Assembly (NCBI GenBank): GCA_934047225.1 | Contig: OW204011.1 | Span: forward strand, 16,566,339 to 16,630,338 | Reading direction: 5' to 3' | Length of the DNA stretch: 64,000 nt | Source of the DNA: Ypsolopha sequella | Taxonomy: Eukaryota; Arthropoda; Insecta; Lepidoptera; Ypsolophidae | Shown here: positions 32,287-44,560 of the stretch, piece after piece | Layout: the number at the start of each line of letters is the position of its first letter | Position numbering within the stretch: the stretch's first letter is position 1 | Notes under the pieces: model-generated | Databases searched by the model: none | Told to the model about the DNA's origin: nothing | The model's input: only the letters and a program-made list of their open reading frames with translations | Translations under genes and position numbers: made by a program

Positions 32287-32796
32287 TTTTTAGGGTTCCG
32301 TAGTCAACAACAAGGAACTCTTATAGTTTCGCCATGTCCGTCTGTCTGTCTGTCTGTCCGCGGCTTAGCTTAGAGACTATTTGTACTCAAAAGCTTTAAT
32401 TTGGCATGGATATACATATTTATCACGCCGATAAAGTGGTATAGTAATATTTTAAAAAGATTTTTAACCTTCCCTAAAAGTGGGGGTGATTTTTTTTTCT
32501 CGTCTATCCCCTAGTATGGAGTGTCGTTGGATAGGTAATTTAAAAATATTGGGGGTATGGGAAGATCATTTTTCGATTCAGGGTTTCGTTTGCGACATAT
32601 TAAGCTTAAAAGTGTTAATTTTCGTTAGAGTCAAGTGTACCCCCCCTGCCAGCGAAACGTACCAGAACTATGGTGCGATTTGTATTAGTCGACAAACTTG
32701 TAAAATATACTTGGAGAAGAAGTCCGCATATTGTGCAGGGCAACTACGGAACCCTACACTGCGTGTGGCCCGACACGCACTTGGCCGGTTTTTTTA
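32287..32796 (-). repeat. R1-related dispersed repeat
   Basis: Opens with TTTTTAGGGTTCCGTAGTC and GTCTGTCTGTCTGTCTGTCC and ends with GACACGCACTTGGCCGGTTT. The termini match R1 in reverse orientation, but the interior is longer and different, so this is a related subfamily or a composite. From 32797 to 33046 I see only AT-rich DNA. Confidence 0.6.
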
Positions 32797-33046
32797 ATAC
32801 GTCATTTACAATAAAATTCTCGAAATTTTCTTACAGATTCATGAGTCCATAATGTCTGTTATTCAATAGCTATTTCCATTATTTGTTTTTTGTTTAAAAG
32901 TTGCTTTCCAGGTTTCATATCTACATACGAGTATTAAATTTTGTTTTTGTTTTCAGTTTGATTACAAAAATTAAATCTTCAAAGACAGTTCGTCCTAAAT
33001 GTCATCCATTTCCATGATAAGATTCGTAATATTTTTTTACAGCTGA

Positions 33047-33819
33047 CACTTTTAAAAATTTTGATTCACTTAGCCTAATTTTATCTCATTCATACACAAT
33101 TTTTAGGGTTCCGTACCCGGGACCCTTTTACTAAGACTCCGCTCTCCATCTGTCTGTCCGTCTGTCACGGATTTTGACAATTCCCTTCCTCAGTATGTCA
33201 CCAATTTGGTCAGCATACATCCTTCTAGGGCGGCCTGGTCACTTTTAAAAATATTAATTCACTTAGCCTAATTATATCTCATTCATACACAATTTTTAGG
33301 GTTCCGTACCCGGGACCCTATTACTAAGACTCCGCTGTCCGTCTGTCTGTCCGTCTGTCACGGATTTTGACATTTCCCTTCCTCAGTATTTCACCAATTT
33401 GGTCAGCATACATCCTTCTAGGGCGGCCTGGTCACTTTTAAAAATATTAATTCACTTAGCCTAATTATATCTCATTCATACACAATTTTTAGGGTTCCGT
33501 ACCCGGGACCCTATTACTAAGACTCCGCTGTCCGTCTGTCTGTCCGTCTGTCACGGATTTTGACATTTCCCTTCCTCAGTATGTCACCAATTAGGTCAGC
33601 ATACATCCTTCTAGGGCGGCCTGGTCACTTTTAAAAATATTAATTCACTTAGCCTAATTATATCTCATTCATACACAATTTTTAGGGTTCCGTACCCGGG
33701 ACCCTATTACTAAGACTCCGCTGTCCGTCTGTCTGTCCGTCTGTCACGGATTTTGACATTTCCCTTCCTCAGTATGTCACCAATTTGGTCAGCATACATC
33801 CTTCTAGGGCGGCCTGGTC
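33047..33819 (+). repeat. 193-bp tandem repeat, four units
   Basis: Units begin at 33047, 33240, 33433 and 33626, each 193 bp. Each carries the R1-type end TTTTTAGGGTTCCGTACCCG, then GTCTGTCTGTCCGTCTGTCA, and finishes TTCTAGGGCGGCCTGGTC. Units 2 to 4 differ by only a few bases; unit 1 is slightly more diverged. An R1 end fragment has become a tandem array. Confidence 0.9.
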
Positions 33820-33844
33820 GAACTGTACCTACCACTTCACAAAA

Positions 33845-34215
33845 TGACGATCTGTAGCGGTAGTTCAGGGGTAGAACGCTGGTCTCTCAATCTTTATATC
33901 CAGGTTCGATCCCTGGTCCGGCATGCACCAATGAAATTTTCGGAATTTATGCGCAGAGTATTTGTTTTTACTTACCACTTGGTAACGGTAAAGGTAAACA
34001 TCGTAAGGAAACCTGCATGCCCTAAAAAGCATGTATTTGTGCTCGTAGAACGGCGATAGGGTTCACCCTTCACCACCCATCACGTTGGGACGTAATAATC
34101 GTCGGTGAAACGCGGGTGTACCGAGTGTGGACTGTGAGTTGCATTTCACAGTTCACACTCGGAATACCTCTGACACCCCCTCGGGGATTCATGTCGTGAC
34201 GATATATGTAATATT
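33845..34215 (+). mobile_element. tRNA-derived SINE
   Basis: A polymerase III promoter-like head has box A (TAGTTCAGGGGTAGAACG) and box B (GGTTCGATCCCTGG) about 35 bp apart, followed by a non-tRNA body with CGTAAGGAAACCTGCATGCC and ACCTCTGACACCCCCTCG. Acceptor-stem pairing is lacking, so it is not a working tRNA. The last part resembles 18980-19010, another old fragment. Positions 34216-35437 hold nothing I recognise. Confidence 0.7.
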
Positions 34216-35437
34216 TCTTTGTAAAATATCGATTTCCTAGTCACTTCTCTGGAGACCCCAAAAAGGGTATTTAGGGTAGATCTACTTATCTCGAACCTTT
34301 ATTTTGAATTAGGGTCACGGAACAATAATTCCCGGCTACAGATAGATGGGTACGGATAGCATAAAAAGTGCGCTCCCATCAACTTTTGTGCCGACCGTAC
34401 CTTTCTGCATATTGATGACGGTAGTTTTCCTACAGATAGTAGAATTTTTTATTTAACGCCTAACTACCTGACGTAGGTCTTAGAGACTCCAGCGGCTTTT
34501 GTTTTCCAATTTTCAACGTAAGCTATAAAAATATGTGCGTCTATATACCTCTTCTTCGATGCCTTGCAATAATTTGCAAGCTTTTGTCAGGTGACAGGTG
34601 TATATTTGCGCGGATCTGCTGTAGGTGATTAAAAAAAGGTTGCAAGTCGGAATTTTGTCTATATAAATCTCATGGGTTTGTACCTCACATTAAACTAACA
34701 ATTTAAAAGTGATTTTTGTTTTGAGCTTATTGCTACTCTATTATTTAAGTTACATTGTATTTTATTTTTAATTAAACGATATGGATCTTGAAATACGTAC
34801 ATGTTTAAAAAAATTATATTTGTTTTAACTAGTTAGTAAAGTTTTTAACATATGATAAGGGGTCTCTATGACCGCAGGTAGGTGGTTATGTCACAAAAAT
34901 AGGAGGTAGGTAATTAAGGGTTAACTAACAACCGCATACCTCCGCAATCCCTTTATCGATTTAGCTCATGTTTGAAAGTTAAAATTATTTCTGTCTCATT
35001 TACTAGCCCACCAAATTTCATGACGTTTCAACCAACGATACTAGAGTAATTGTTGGACAAACATACATGCAAACACACAAACAAACGCCAGATTTTTCAA
35101 GTAGACTCGGAGAACTTCGCTCGCTTCGCTAGCTCGTTCAATTATTTTTGTTTATTTTATATTCTATAAAACACACGTATAATTAAAAAAATATTATTTG
35201 CACCAATTTGGATTTACTTTGGAGAACAAAAGAGAACAATAATGATTTTAGAACAAACGAGGCGTGAGCACGCTAAGGCACGGGTCATTCATATGACTAA
35301 TACTGACATAAACTGTGACTAATAGCTTACCTACTTATCATACTTAGATGTTACTTAAGAGGGTTACCATATCAAATAAATCCACTGATTTGAAGTAATT
35401 GTGGGTTTCATTCCTGGCCACCCTACAGAAATTAATT

Positions 35438-35615
35438 AAGACTTTGAAAAAAGAAAGTTTGTGTGACGCCAGGGTAGGCACTGCATATCCTAGAGTGAAC
35501 ATTTTCCTACCAACTTTTTTTTTTCAAAGTGTTATTTAAATTTTTTATTTTTTTTTATTGACGAGCTTTGCCGTCTGGTTGCTTTTCCGGAAAAAAAGTT
35601 CTATGCATGCCACTT
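35438..35615. mobile_element. Partial copy of the palindromic hAT MITE
   Basis: Matches the centre and right arm of the MITE at 44561-44822 (GACGCCAGGGTAGGCACTGC, then TTTTCCGGAAAAAAAGTTCT and ATGCATGCCACTT). The outer left arm is missing. More diverged than the 44-kb copy. Positions 35616-36062 contain nothing I can name. Confidence 0.65.
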
Positions 35616-36062
35616 CCATACGAAACCGACAGCGCGAAGGAAAACTTGAAACGATTTTCCAAATTGAAACCCCGATTGAAACGTTCCGTTGACTATTGTA
35701 GATATTTCCCCGGGTTTTAGTCCCGGGGGGCAAATTGCAGACTCATTCTATCTACCTGCGGGATCACAAACGTTCCCATCAGTATCTTAATCTTATAATG
35801 GAGTCCATATGCTGGGATATTTGGTCCACGCTTACCGGCAAGAGTTTGGGTCAGTTTTAGGGTTCGATCGAAGGATGCTTTTAGGGAGGATGCGGCGGGA
35901 CGCGTTCCCAAACGAAATTGCTTTTCTTATTTTTGAATAAAATGTAATAAATAAACGTGATTTTTGGCATAGATTAATGCCAATGAGGATTTTTTAGCAA
36001 AATTGTGTTATTTAATGCATTACTTTGTAAATAATCACGCAAAACTACTCCTAAGTCTTAAG

Positions 36063-36487
36063 TTAAGGGGCTATATCGTCAAAATTGACACTTTTTGAAG
36101 TTATTTATCTGCTGTTCAAAAGAAGTCCCAAGTTAAATAAATTAGTATAACAATTTTGGAACGTTTTTCTAGACTTTGGACTATCAGAAACGCGATTGGA
36201 GAAATTTCACTCGATAGAAATAATTATTGAATTGAGGTCTAAACTTACACTATTTTTGAAATTCTGACAAATTGGGATAGCATACAGACTTCAGAAATAT
36301 TTATTTACATGGGTTTTAACAATGCCTAAATTACTGGTTATGGAAATTTTCATAGCTATTTTAGTTAATTTAGTATTTATTTAAATCCGACTTTTTGTCA
36401 ATTTCTCCCGATTCCGTCCCTCTCGCACTGCGGTTCTTTCCGCCTGGAGTAACGGGGACCTTTGCACGGACGATATATCACCTTAAT
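36063..36487 (+). mobile_element. MITE family B, diverged copy B4
   Basis: Shares AACGCGATTGGAGAAATTTC, TCCCTCTCGCACTG and the overall order with B1-B3. Starts near TTAAGGGGCTATATCG and ends near ATATATCACCTTAA, so the TTAA-type ends are still visible. Confidence 0.6.
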
Positions 36488-36676
36488 ATTAAACTATGGT
36501 TGCCGAATGCCTTAAATCACATACATTTAATACTTTTAATTTAAAAATAAGAAGAACAATCATAAGTTCTGCGTTTGGGAACGTGATCCATCGCAGCCAC
36601 CTTAACAAAGCCTATATCTGTCACATGTGATGTATTTTCGTATTTATACCCTGGCAATAAGTACTTATTGCAGTAT

Positions 36677-37400
36677 AGAAACGCAGAAATAAAAGTAAAT
36701 CTGGACGTGAGGAGCTCTGAACCGGGAATCGAACCAGGGACCTCTCGCTTGCCGGGCGATTACTCTAACCTCTGAGCTATCCAGGTCTCAACACAACTCG
36801 TGAATTTACCGATGTGCTTTCCCATACTGCAATGATATTTATAGATACCCACTTTATAGTGAGCCACTTGGCGCCTAGAGGACGCTAATGTATTCAAAGC
36901 TAGTCAAAGACCATTATGCCCTACCGTCACCTGTTACAGTATCGGGTAGTGAAGAATACACATTTCTCTTATCAAAACTATGACAGAAATAAATTTCTAT
37001 GTTTGAACACTTGGCGATTTATCCATCGCAAGGTGATATAAATTAACATTATATCATTGCAGTATAGAAACGCAGAAAGAAAAGTAAATCTGGATGTGAG
37101 GAGCTCTGAGTCCTCTAGGCGCCAAGTGGCTCACTATAAAGTGGGTATCTATAAATAACATTGCAGTATGGGAAGGCACATCGGTAAATTCACGAGTTGT
37201 GTTGAGACCTGGATAGCTCAGAGGTCAGAGCAATCGCCCGGCAAGCGAAAGGTCCCGGGTTCGATTCCCGGTTCAGAGCTCCTCACATCCAGATTTACTT
37301 TTATTTCTGCGTTTCTATACTGCAATGATATAATGTTAATTTATATCTCCTTGCGATGGATAAATCGCCAAGTGTTGAAACATAGAAATTTATTTCTGTC
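36677..37400. repeat. Inverted pair of tRNA-derived SINE copies
   Basis: The minus-oriented copy has its tRNA-like head at about 36715-36790; the plus-oriented copy has its head at about 37207-37279. Each contains GGATAGCTCAGAGG (box A) and a TTCGATTCCCGG box B. Flanking bodies also mirror each other: GCCACTTGGCGCCTAGAGGA against TCCTCTAGGCGCCAAGTGGC, and CTGCAATGATATAATGTTAA on the right against its complement near 37040. The anticodon loop lacks a clean arrangement and the acceptor ends do not pair, so neither copy is a functional tRNA. Confidence 0.7.
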
Positions 37401-37569
37401 ATAGTTATAATAAAAACTGTTTATTTCAAGAACATAATTACAATATGTATACTTAAATCTAAAGTTTCAATCTATAAATCTTTTGATTATATTACTTTAG
37501 ATGGTTACCTCATCTCTTATAAATATCTTACGATGATCTTATTATTTTATACAATTTATTTTGTAGTTT

Positions 37570-37803
37570 GGGATGGATGGCGGTATATCCATCCCTAATA
37601 GCCGGGCCTTATATGGAACAGACTGGTGACGGGCAGCAGCGTCACTGGTGCGAGGGTTCCGGCACCGCGCTCACCAACCCGCCTGCCCAGCGTGTGTGAG
37701 TATGGGCAATTCTTCCAGAATGACCGCCGGGAGTGGCAAAGTCCTGGAAAGGCTTATGTCCAGCAGTGGACGAACTGGGCTGATGGATGGATGGATGGAT
37801 GTA
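37570..37803 (+). repeat. 3' end of a non-LTR element with GATG tail
   Basis: Includes CCAGCAGTGGACGAACTGGG followed by four GATG-type units. A cagcagtgg phrase followed by a GATG microsatellite is common at the 3' end of lepidopteran non-LTR elements. No reverse transcriptase remains. Confidence 0.5.
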
Positions 37804-37851
37804 TAACCATGAGGTTTTAATGATATCATTGATAGCTTTTACATTGAAAAA

Positions 37852-37910
37852 AAAAACCAGTCAAGTGCGAGTCAGACTCGCGTACTAGGGTTCCGTATTG
37901 TGGACGATAA
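37852..37910 (+). repeat. Dispersed repeat R1, left fragment
   Basis: AACCAGTCAAGTGCGAGTCA, GACTCGCG and AGGGTTCCGTATTGT match the R1 left end. Confidence 0.55.
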
Positions 37911-38073
37911 TTTTAATTTTGTAATTTTTTTTTTCGTGAGTTTCTCAACCGCTTAATTTTTCCTGTAATCTTTACGTAAACACATATTACCATGATTTTT
38001 TCATATATTTCATAAAGTATGAATAACTAACCATGTCAGAATCTAACTTGACACTGGCAAAAATGGCGCTTAA

Positions 38074-38524
38074 GGCGATATGCAAAAGTTTTAGCCTCCC
38101 TGCTACACCATATGCGAAAAAACCGTCAGTGCGAGAGGGACGGATTCGTGGAAAAGTAGCAAAAAGTCGGTTTTTTATTAATATAAAATGTAATATAAGG
38201 TTAAACGAAATTTTGATTAATAAAAACATTTTATTAATCAAAATTTCGTTTAACCAGGTCCTAGATACTGTTAAAACTCATCTAATAAAATATAATTGCA
38301 GTCTATATGTCATTCTCAATTGTCAAACCAAGAGAATTGGTGTCGATAAAGACCTCATTTCAATAAATATTTCTATCAAGCCGAAATTCTCAAATCGCGT
38401 TTCTCTTTTAACAGATCCCTAGAGAATGATTTCGAAAATAATATACTATTTTATCAAAATTATACATTGTATACCGAAGTAGATATAGAAGTTCTAAAAG
38501 TGTCAATTTTTTTTCCGTAGCGCC
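38074..38524 (-). mobile_element. MITE family B, copy B3
   Basis: Reverse-oriented, bounded by TTAA at 38070-38073 and 38525-38528, with ends GGCGATATGC and CCGTAGCGCC. It contains a perfect 27-bp-arm hairpin at about 38203-38258 (GGTTAAACGAAATTTTGATT and complement), apparently an inverted duplication of an internal segment. From 38525 to 39285 I find no feature. Confidence 0.7.
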
Positions 38525-39285
38525 TTAAATTAGCAGCCGCGTCTGTACGACACAGAAAAAAATACCTATGATTCATATTACAAGGTGAAATTGCGACGGG
38601 GAGGAGGCGACGCAAACATTAGAGCACCCGGAAAATAAATGTAATGACCCCGAAAGAACTTTGATGTTGCAAAATTTTGTATGCTTTAGAGCAAGATAGA
38701 CAACTTGAAACTAAAAGCGTTGAAGCAGGACAGATTCTATTTCCATAAAACAGCCTTATCTTTTGGAGCTGAGTGTACTTTATTTACTTTTTAAAGGATT
38801 TATCTCCCTCGTCCGTTCGTTTTTATGAAAAATTAACGTCGAAATGCTTTCAGTATTAAATATGCAGCAGTTTTATTTTTATAACGGAATCTCTCGTAAT
38901 AAAGCAGTAAGAAGTATCGACGTAGCGAGCTATATTACATTACATTATATTCGATACAGCAAATAAATTATTTTGCACACTATTCACAGGTTTGGATTTC
39001 ACCGCAGAACATAATATTTCACTGATAACTTTTTGCGCAATTTTTCACTCTATTTATTCAGATTTATATCAATAGTTTGATATTTTTTTATTCAATTGCA
39101 ATTGTCAACATCCTCTACCTGTGGCGTGCTGGTCGTTTATTACATTAAAACCACATTAAATTTGATTTAGTGAACTGTATTTAGAAGAATATTTAGATAT
39201 ACGATACAGGACGATGTGAAGGCATTAGTATACAACTAACTATGTAGGTAGATTTTTATTATCTATGTTCGATTAGCCTCGTACA

Positions 39286-41312
39286 CTACCCTAGTTTTCT
39301 ATCAACATCTTCTACCCTAGTTTCCTATCAACATCCTCTACCCTAGTTTCCTATCGACATCCTCTACCCTAGTTTCCTATCAACATCCTCTACCCTAGTT
39401 TCCTATCAACATCCTCTACCCCAGTTTCCTATCAACATCCTCTACCCTAGTTTCCTATCAACATCCTCTACCCTAGTTTCCTATCAACATCCTCTACCCT
39501 AGTTTCCTATCAACATCCTCTACCCTAGTTTCCTATCAACATCCTCTACCCTAGTTTCCTATCAACATCCTCTACCCTAGTTTCCTATCAACATCCTCTA
39601 CCCTAGTTTCCTATCAACATCCTCTACCCTAGTTTCCTATCAACATCCTCTACCCTAGTTTCCTATCAACATCCTCTACCCTAGTTTCCTATCAACATCC
39701 TCTACCCTAGTTTACTATCAACATCCTCTACCCTAGTTTCCTATCAACATCCTCTACCCTAGTTTACTATCAACATCCTCTACCCTAGTTTCCTATCAAC
39801 ATCCTCTACCCTAGTTTACTATCAACATCCTCTACCCTAGTTTCCTATCAACATCCTCTACCCTAGTTTACTATCAACATCCTCTACCCTAGTTTCCTAT
39901 CAACATCCTCTACCCTAGTTTCCTATCAACATCCTCTACCCTAGTTTCCTATCAACATCCTCTACCCTAGTTTCCTATCAACATCCTCTACCCTAGTTTC
40001 CTATCAACATCCTCTACCCTAGTTTCCTATCAACATCCTCTACCCTAGTTTCCTATCAACATCCTCTACCCTAGTTTCCTATCAACATCCTCTACCCTAG
40101 TTTCCTATCAACATCCTCTACCCTAGTTTCCTATCAACATCCTCTACCCTAGTTTACTATCAACATCCTCTACCCTAGTTTCCTATCAACATCCTCTACC
40201 CTAGTTTACTATCAACATCCTCTACCCTAGTTTCCTATCAACATCCTCTACCCTAGTTTACTATCAACATCCTCTACCCTAGTTTCCTATCAACATCCTC
40301 TACCCTAGTTTACTATCAACATCCTCTACCCTAGTTTCCTATCAACATCCTCTACCCTAGTTTCCTATCAACATCCTCTACCCTAGTTTCCTATCAACAT
40401 CCTCTACCCTAGTTTACTATCAACATCCTCTACCCTAGTTTCCTATCAACATCCTCTACCCTAGTTTACTATCAACATCCTCTACCCTAGTTTCCTATCA
40501 ACATCCTCTACCCTAGTTTCCTATCAACATCCTCTACCCTAGTTTCCTATCAACATCCTCTACCCTAGTTTCCTATCAACATCCTCTACCCTAGTTTCCT
40601 ATCAACATCCTCTACCCTAGTTTCCTATCAACATCCTCTACCCTAGTTTCCTATCAACATCCTCTACCCTAGTTTCCTATCAACATCCTCTACCCTAGTT
40701 TCCTATCAACATCCTCTACCCTAGTTTCCTATCAACATCCTCTACCCTAGTTTACTATCAACATCCTCTACCCTAGTTTCCTATCAACATCCTCTACCCT
40801 AGTTTACTATCAACATCCTCTACCCTAGTTTCCTATCAACATCCTCTACCCTAGTTTACTATCAACATCCTCTACCCTAGTTTCCTATCAACATCCTCTA
40901 CCCTAGTTTACTATCAACATCCTCTACCCTAGTTTCCTATCAACATCCTCTACCCTAGTTTCCTATCAACATCCTCTACCCTAGTTTCCTATCAACATCC
41001 TCTACCCTAGTTTACTATCAACATCCTCTACCCTAGTTTCCTATCAACATCCTCTACCCTAGTTTACTATCAACATCCTCTACCCTAGTTTCCTATCAAC
41101 ATCCTCTACCCTAGTTTCCTATCAACATCCTCTACCCTAGTTTCCTATCAACATCCTCTACCCTAGTTTCCTATCAACATCCTCTACCCTAGTTTCCTAT
41201 CAACATCCTCTACCCTAGTTTCCTATCAACATCCTCTACCCTAGTTTCCTATCAACATCCTCTACCCTAGTTTCCTATCAACATCCTATACCCTAGTTTC
41301 TTATCCCACCAT
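39286..41312 (+). repeat. 26-bp minisatellite, about 78 units
   Basis: A 26-bp unit containing CTACCCTAGTTTCCTATCAA and CATCCT is repeated for 2.0 kb with very few changes. The main variant is TTTACT in place of TTTCCT. These variants are not random: six of them from 40153 are repeated at the same spacing exactly 598 bp (23 units) later. Spacer-like variation is absent, so this is not a CRISPR array. No coding role is visible. Confidence 0.95.
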
Positions 41313-41329
41313 ACCTTAACTCATACCCA

Positions 41330-41567
41330 CACACTTACACTTACTGTGATATCCTACACTGTTAAGGTTAAGCGTTGTTATATGGTTGTGCGATGTTGTT
41401 GTTGCTATAACTTGCAATTTAGAGCGTGTAGTTTGTCGGTCGGTCGAGTCATGTCTGTCAGTGCTGATGTTGAGTCTAGGTCCATTTTTAATGAATGAAA
41501 TTTATCTTGATTTTGAACACAAACAGTTGTTCTAGTTGTTTCATAACATAATTATATTTGTTGCACA
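41330..41567 (-). mobile_element. Penelope-like element remnant, left of BEL-3
   Basis: TTTGTCGGTCGGTCGAGTCATG, shortened here to its core GTCGGTCGGTCGAGTCATG, and GTCTGTCAGTGCTG match the end of the Penelope-like sequence at 57950-58050. The copy is diverged. It is cut at 41572 by BEL-3; sequence on the far side of BEL-3 (48794-48926) continues with PLE-type terminal DNA. Confidence 0.55.
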
Positions 41568-41572
41568 CTTCC

Positions 41573-41915
41573 TGTTGGGGTGTCAGTGCCCGCTGTTCCT
41601 AGATGTTCTGGACGGGAGTTCTGACGGGATAGCTCGAGTAAAATAAACGGAGTGTAATTTTAGGTGCTGTATTTTAAGGACAATAGTGTCGCGTGCGTGT
41701 ATGTACAAGATCGCAGAGAGAAGAGAATGACTAAACATAAAAATGAATGATTGAATGAATGAAGGCTGATTGAATGAATGAAGACAGATAGAATGATTGA
41801 TTGAATTATTGAATGAATGAATGAATATAAATTAAACGCGCGCACTTATAAATTAGTCTAAAGCCGCACGGCGGCCGGTACCCGTCACGCACCGGCTTGA
41901 AGATTGTCTCCAACA
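41573..41915 (-). repeat. BEL-3 3' LTR
   Basis: 343 bp, TGTTGGGGTGTCAG to GTCTCCAACA on the plus strand, with a GAAT-rich microsatellite at about 41738-41826. Apparently identical to 48446-48788. Confidence 0.92.
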
Positions 41916-41940
41916 AGCTCCCAGGGTTGAAGTGTTAAGT

Positions 41941-44556
41941 TCAAGAAGTTGGGAGGGGGCAGATGTTGTTGAATGCCCTTTGTATGACACCCTTTTTTGT
42001 AGATATGTCTACTATTCTAGTGATGCCATCAGATCCCGGATGAATACCAACAATTCTTCCGAGAGGCCAAAGAAGTGGGGGCTGGTTCCGATCTCGAATT
42101 AGACATAACATCCCTTCCTTCAGCTGGTCTCCTGTAGAGCGATGCCATTTCGCCTTTCTCTGAAGTAGAGAGATATACTCATTATAAAATCGGTTCCAGA
42201 AGTGTTGTCGGAGTTTTTCTACCCTCTCGAACCTTTGCAGGCGACTGATATTCACGTCAGTGATCTGTGGATGAGGAACAGACATTAATGATCGTCCTAT
42301 AAGAAAGTGAGATGGGGTAAGGGCTGTGAAGTCGGATGGGTCTGAAGATAACGGAGTGAGAGGTCTGGAATTTAGTATAGCTTCTATTTGCGCTAAACAA
42401 GTAGACAGTTCTTCGTACGTCAAATGGGCTAATGAAAGTATGCGCCTCAAGTGATGCTTGACAGATCTGACAGCTCGTTCCCATAATCCCCCCATATGAG
42501 GTGTAAATGATGTCAAAAGGTTAAATTTAATCCCTTCATTGACCAAAGAAGAGGCTATTTCGGAAGAAGAGTCTTCCATAAGTCTTTGGAGCTCGTTAGA
42601 AGCTCCAACAAAAGACGTTCCTCTATCGCAGAAAATATTTTGTGGCTTTCCGCGACGAGATATGAAGCGGTAGAGAGCAGCAAGAAAAGCTTCCTTGGTG
42701 AGGTCTGTGACGAGTTCTATGTGAACCGCTTTAACTGCAAGGCAAACAAAAATAGCAATATAAGATTTGGTTAATTTAGCACCACGACCTTTTCTATCGG
42801 CTATCAAGACTGGCCCGGCGTAGTCGACTGAAGAGTCAAGGAACGGGAACTCTAAGTGTACTCGAGGATTCGGTAAATTACCCATGATCGGTTGAATTGG
42901 CGTTGCCTTGAACCTACAGCATCGGACACACGATTTGACAGTATTTTTAGATAAGTTTCTACCACCTAATGGCCAGTAAGTTTGTCTGATATTAGCTAAA
43001 AGTAATTGAGGGCCTGCGTGAAAGAGCCTTTTATGGTGCAATATGAAAATAAGTTTAGTGACGTGATGTTTTGCACAAAGCATTATTGGGTGCTTTACAT
43101 CATAGCTATAGTATGAATTATTGAGTCGCCCCCCTACACGGATTACTTTATTTTCATCCATAAATGGGGAGAATGCAAGAAGTCTATTTTTGCTGGGTAA
43201 TGGTTTACCAGATTCGAGTAGAGAGTACTCTAAGGGGAACATTTCTTTTTGTGCTAAACGCATGACGACTATCTGTGCAGATTGTAACTCTGAAACAGAA
43301 ATAGGACCTTTAATGGTTTGTCTACGACAGATACCAATAAAGCGCAATATTATTGCAAAGGTCCTGACAAGAAATGAAAAAACTGATATTTTATGTATGA
43401 GCTCTAGTAAGTTGTTTTGACAACTGGTAGTAGCAAGAACAATTTCTGGGAGAGATTTATCATTCAGAGAGTTATTATTTGGCATTTTTGGCCAGAATTC
43501 GGTTGGTTGCTGTAGGAACGAAGGACCGAACCACCAAAGCGAGGACTTGCCGATTTCATCGGCACTCACCCCACGAGAAACTAGGTCTGCCGGGTTTTCT
43601 TTCGACGGCACGTAGTTCCACTTGTGACCACTGGTACTCTCCTGTATCTCGTTTACTCTATTACGTACAAATTGTTTAAGTTGGTTTTGTGAATAAGACA
43701 ACCACCCTAAAACGATAGTAGAGTCGCACCAAAAATAGCAATGGTCAAATTTTATTGTCAATGCATTAACTACCTTTTTATAGAGTCTTGTGCCCAGGAG
43801 CGCCCCGCATAACTCAAGACGAGGGATCGTGATGGGTTTGATCGGCACTACCTTATTCTTAGAAACTAAAAGGCGAACACCAACCGTCCCATCCGTGCTT
43901 ACACACCTTACGTAGACCACACCAGCGTACGCTAAATTTGAAGAATCTACGAAAGTATGTAATTCTAAAGATAATGGTTTATCTAAGAGTACCCAACGTG
44001 GAATATGAATAGTGTTGAGTTTGCTTAAAGTTTCGGAAAATGAAATCCAAAGCTTTTTAATCGAAAGAGGTACTTCTTCGTCCCATTCACACTTCGCCAT
44101 CCAAAGCTTCTGCAAAATAAATTTAGCTTCAACTGTGCATGGGCCCACGAGCCCAAGAGGATCAAAAATTTGACTAATGGTTGATAAAATGTATCGTTTA
44201 GTTACTTTACCTTTAAGATTAAATTTAATTGAAAAATAAAGTGAGTCTTTCTGAGAATTCCAGTTCAGACCCAAAGTTTTACAAGAGCCATTTTCATTTA
44301 GGTTTAAAGATTTGTCGGTCTCACCTTTGATGTCTGAAATTGATTTTAAGATTTCTTGATTATTAGACTGCCATTTTCTTAAATTAAATTTTGCAGAGTC
44401 TAAGGTATGAATTAGATCTTTACACAAGTCTTTTACAGCTTGTAATGTCTCACCGCCTCCCAAATAATCATCTACATAGAAGTCTTTTTTAATTGCGTTT
44501 TTAGCTTGATCATTAGGAGCTTTTTCAGCGAGTGAGACTAGGCATTTGGTGGCCAA
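41941..44556 (-). pseudogene. pol: BEL-3 Pol, downstream part (RT end to integrase)
   Basis: 871 codons open downstream of the MITE. It begins just before the reverse transcriptase active site (DFYVDDYLGGG, about 44470-44505), then RNase H (FVDSSN near 43960, with its catalytic Asp present), a zinc-binding region (HHVTKLIF to CVRCCRF), integrase (SSVDYAGPVL near 42800; FCDRGTSFVG; GGLWERAVRSVK) and a DUF5641-like end (LLWPLGRIVGIHPGSDG). The stop at 41941 falls 26 bp short of the LTR, unlike BEL-1 and BEL-2. It is in the same phase as the upstream part because insert plus duplication is 270 bp. Confidence 0.88.
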
Positions 44557-44560
44557 GTAT

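Noticed and set aside
37207..37279. Possible tRNA gene
   Set aside because: Box A and box B are good, but the acceptor ends do not pair, the anticodon loop lacks the normal U33 arrangement, and the sequence is embedded in a repeated SINE body.
39286..41312. Regular repeat that might be read as a CRISPR array
   Set aside because: The repeats are 26 bp head-to-tail with no unique spacers, and the DNA is eukaryotic. It is a minisatellite. CCCTAG within it is also not the insect telomere repeat TTAGG.
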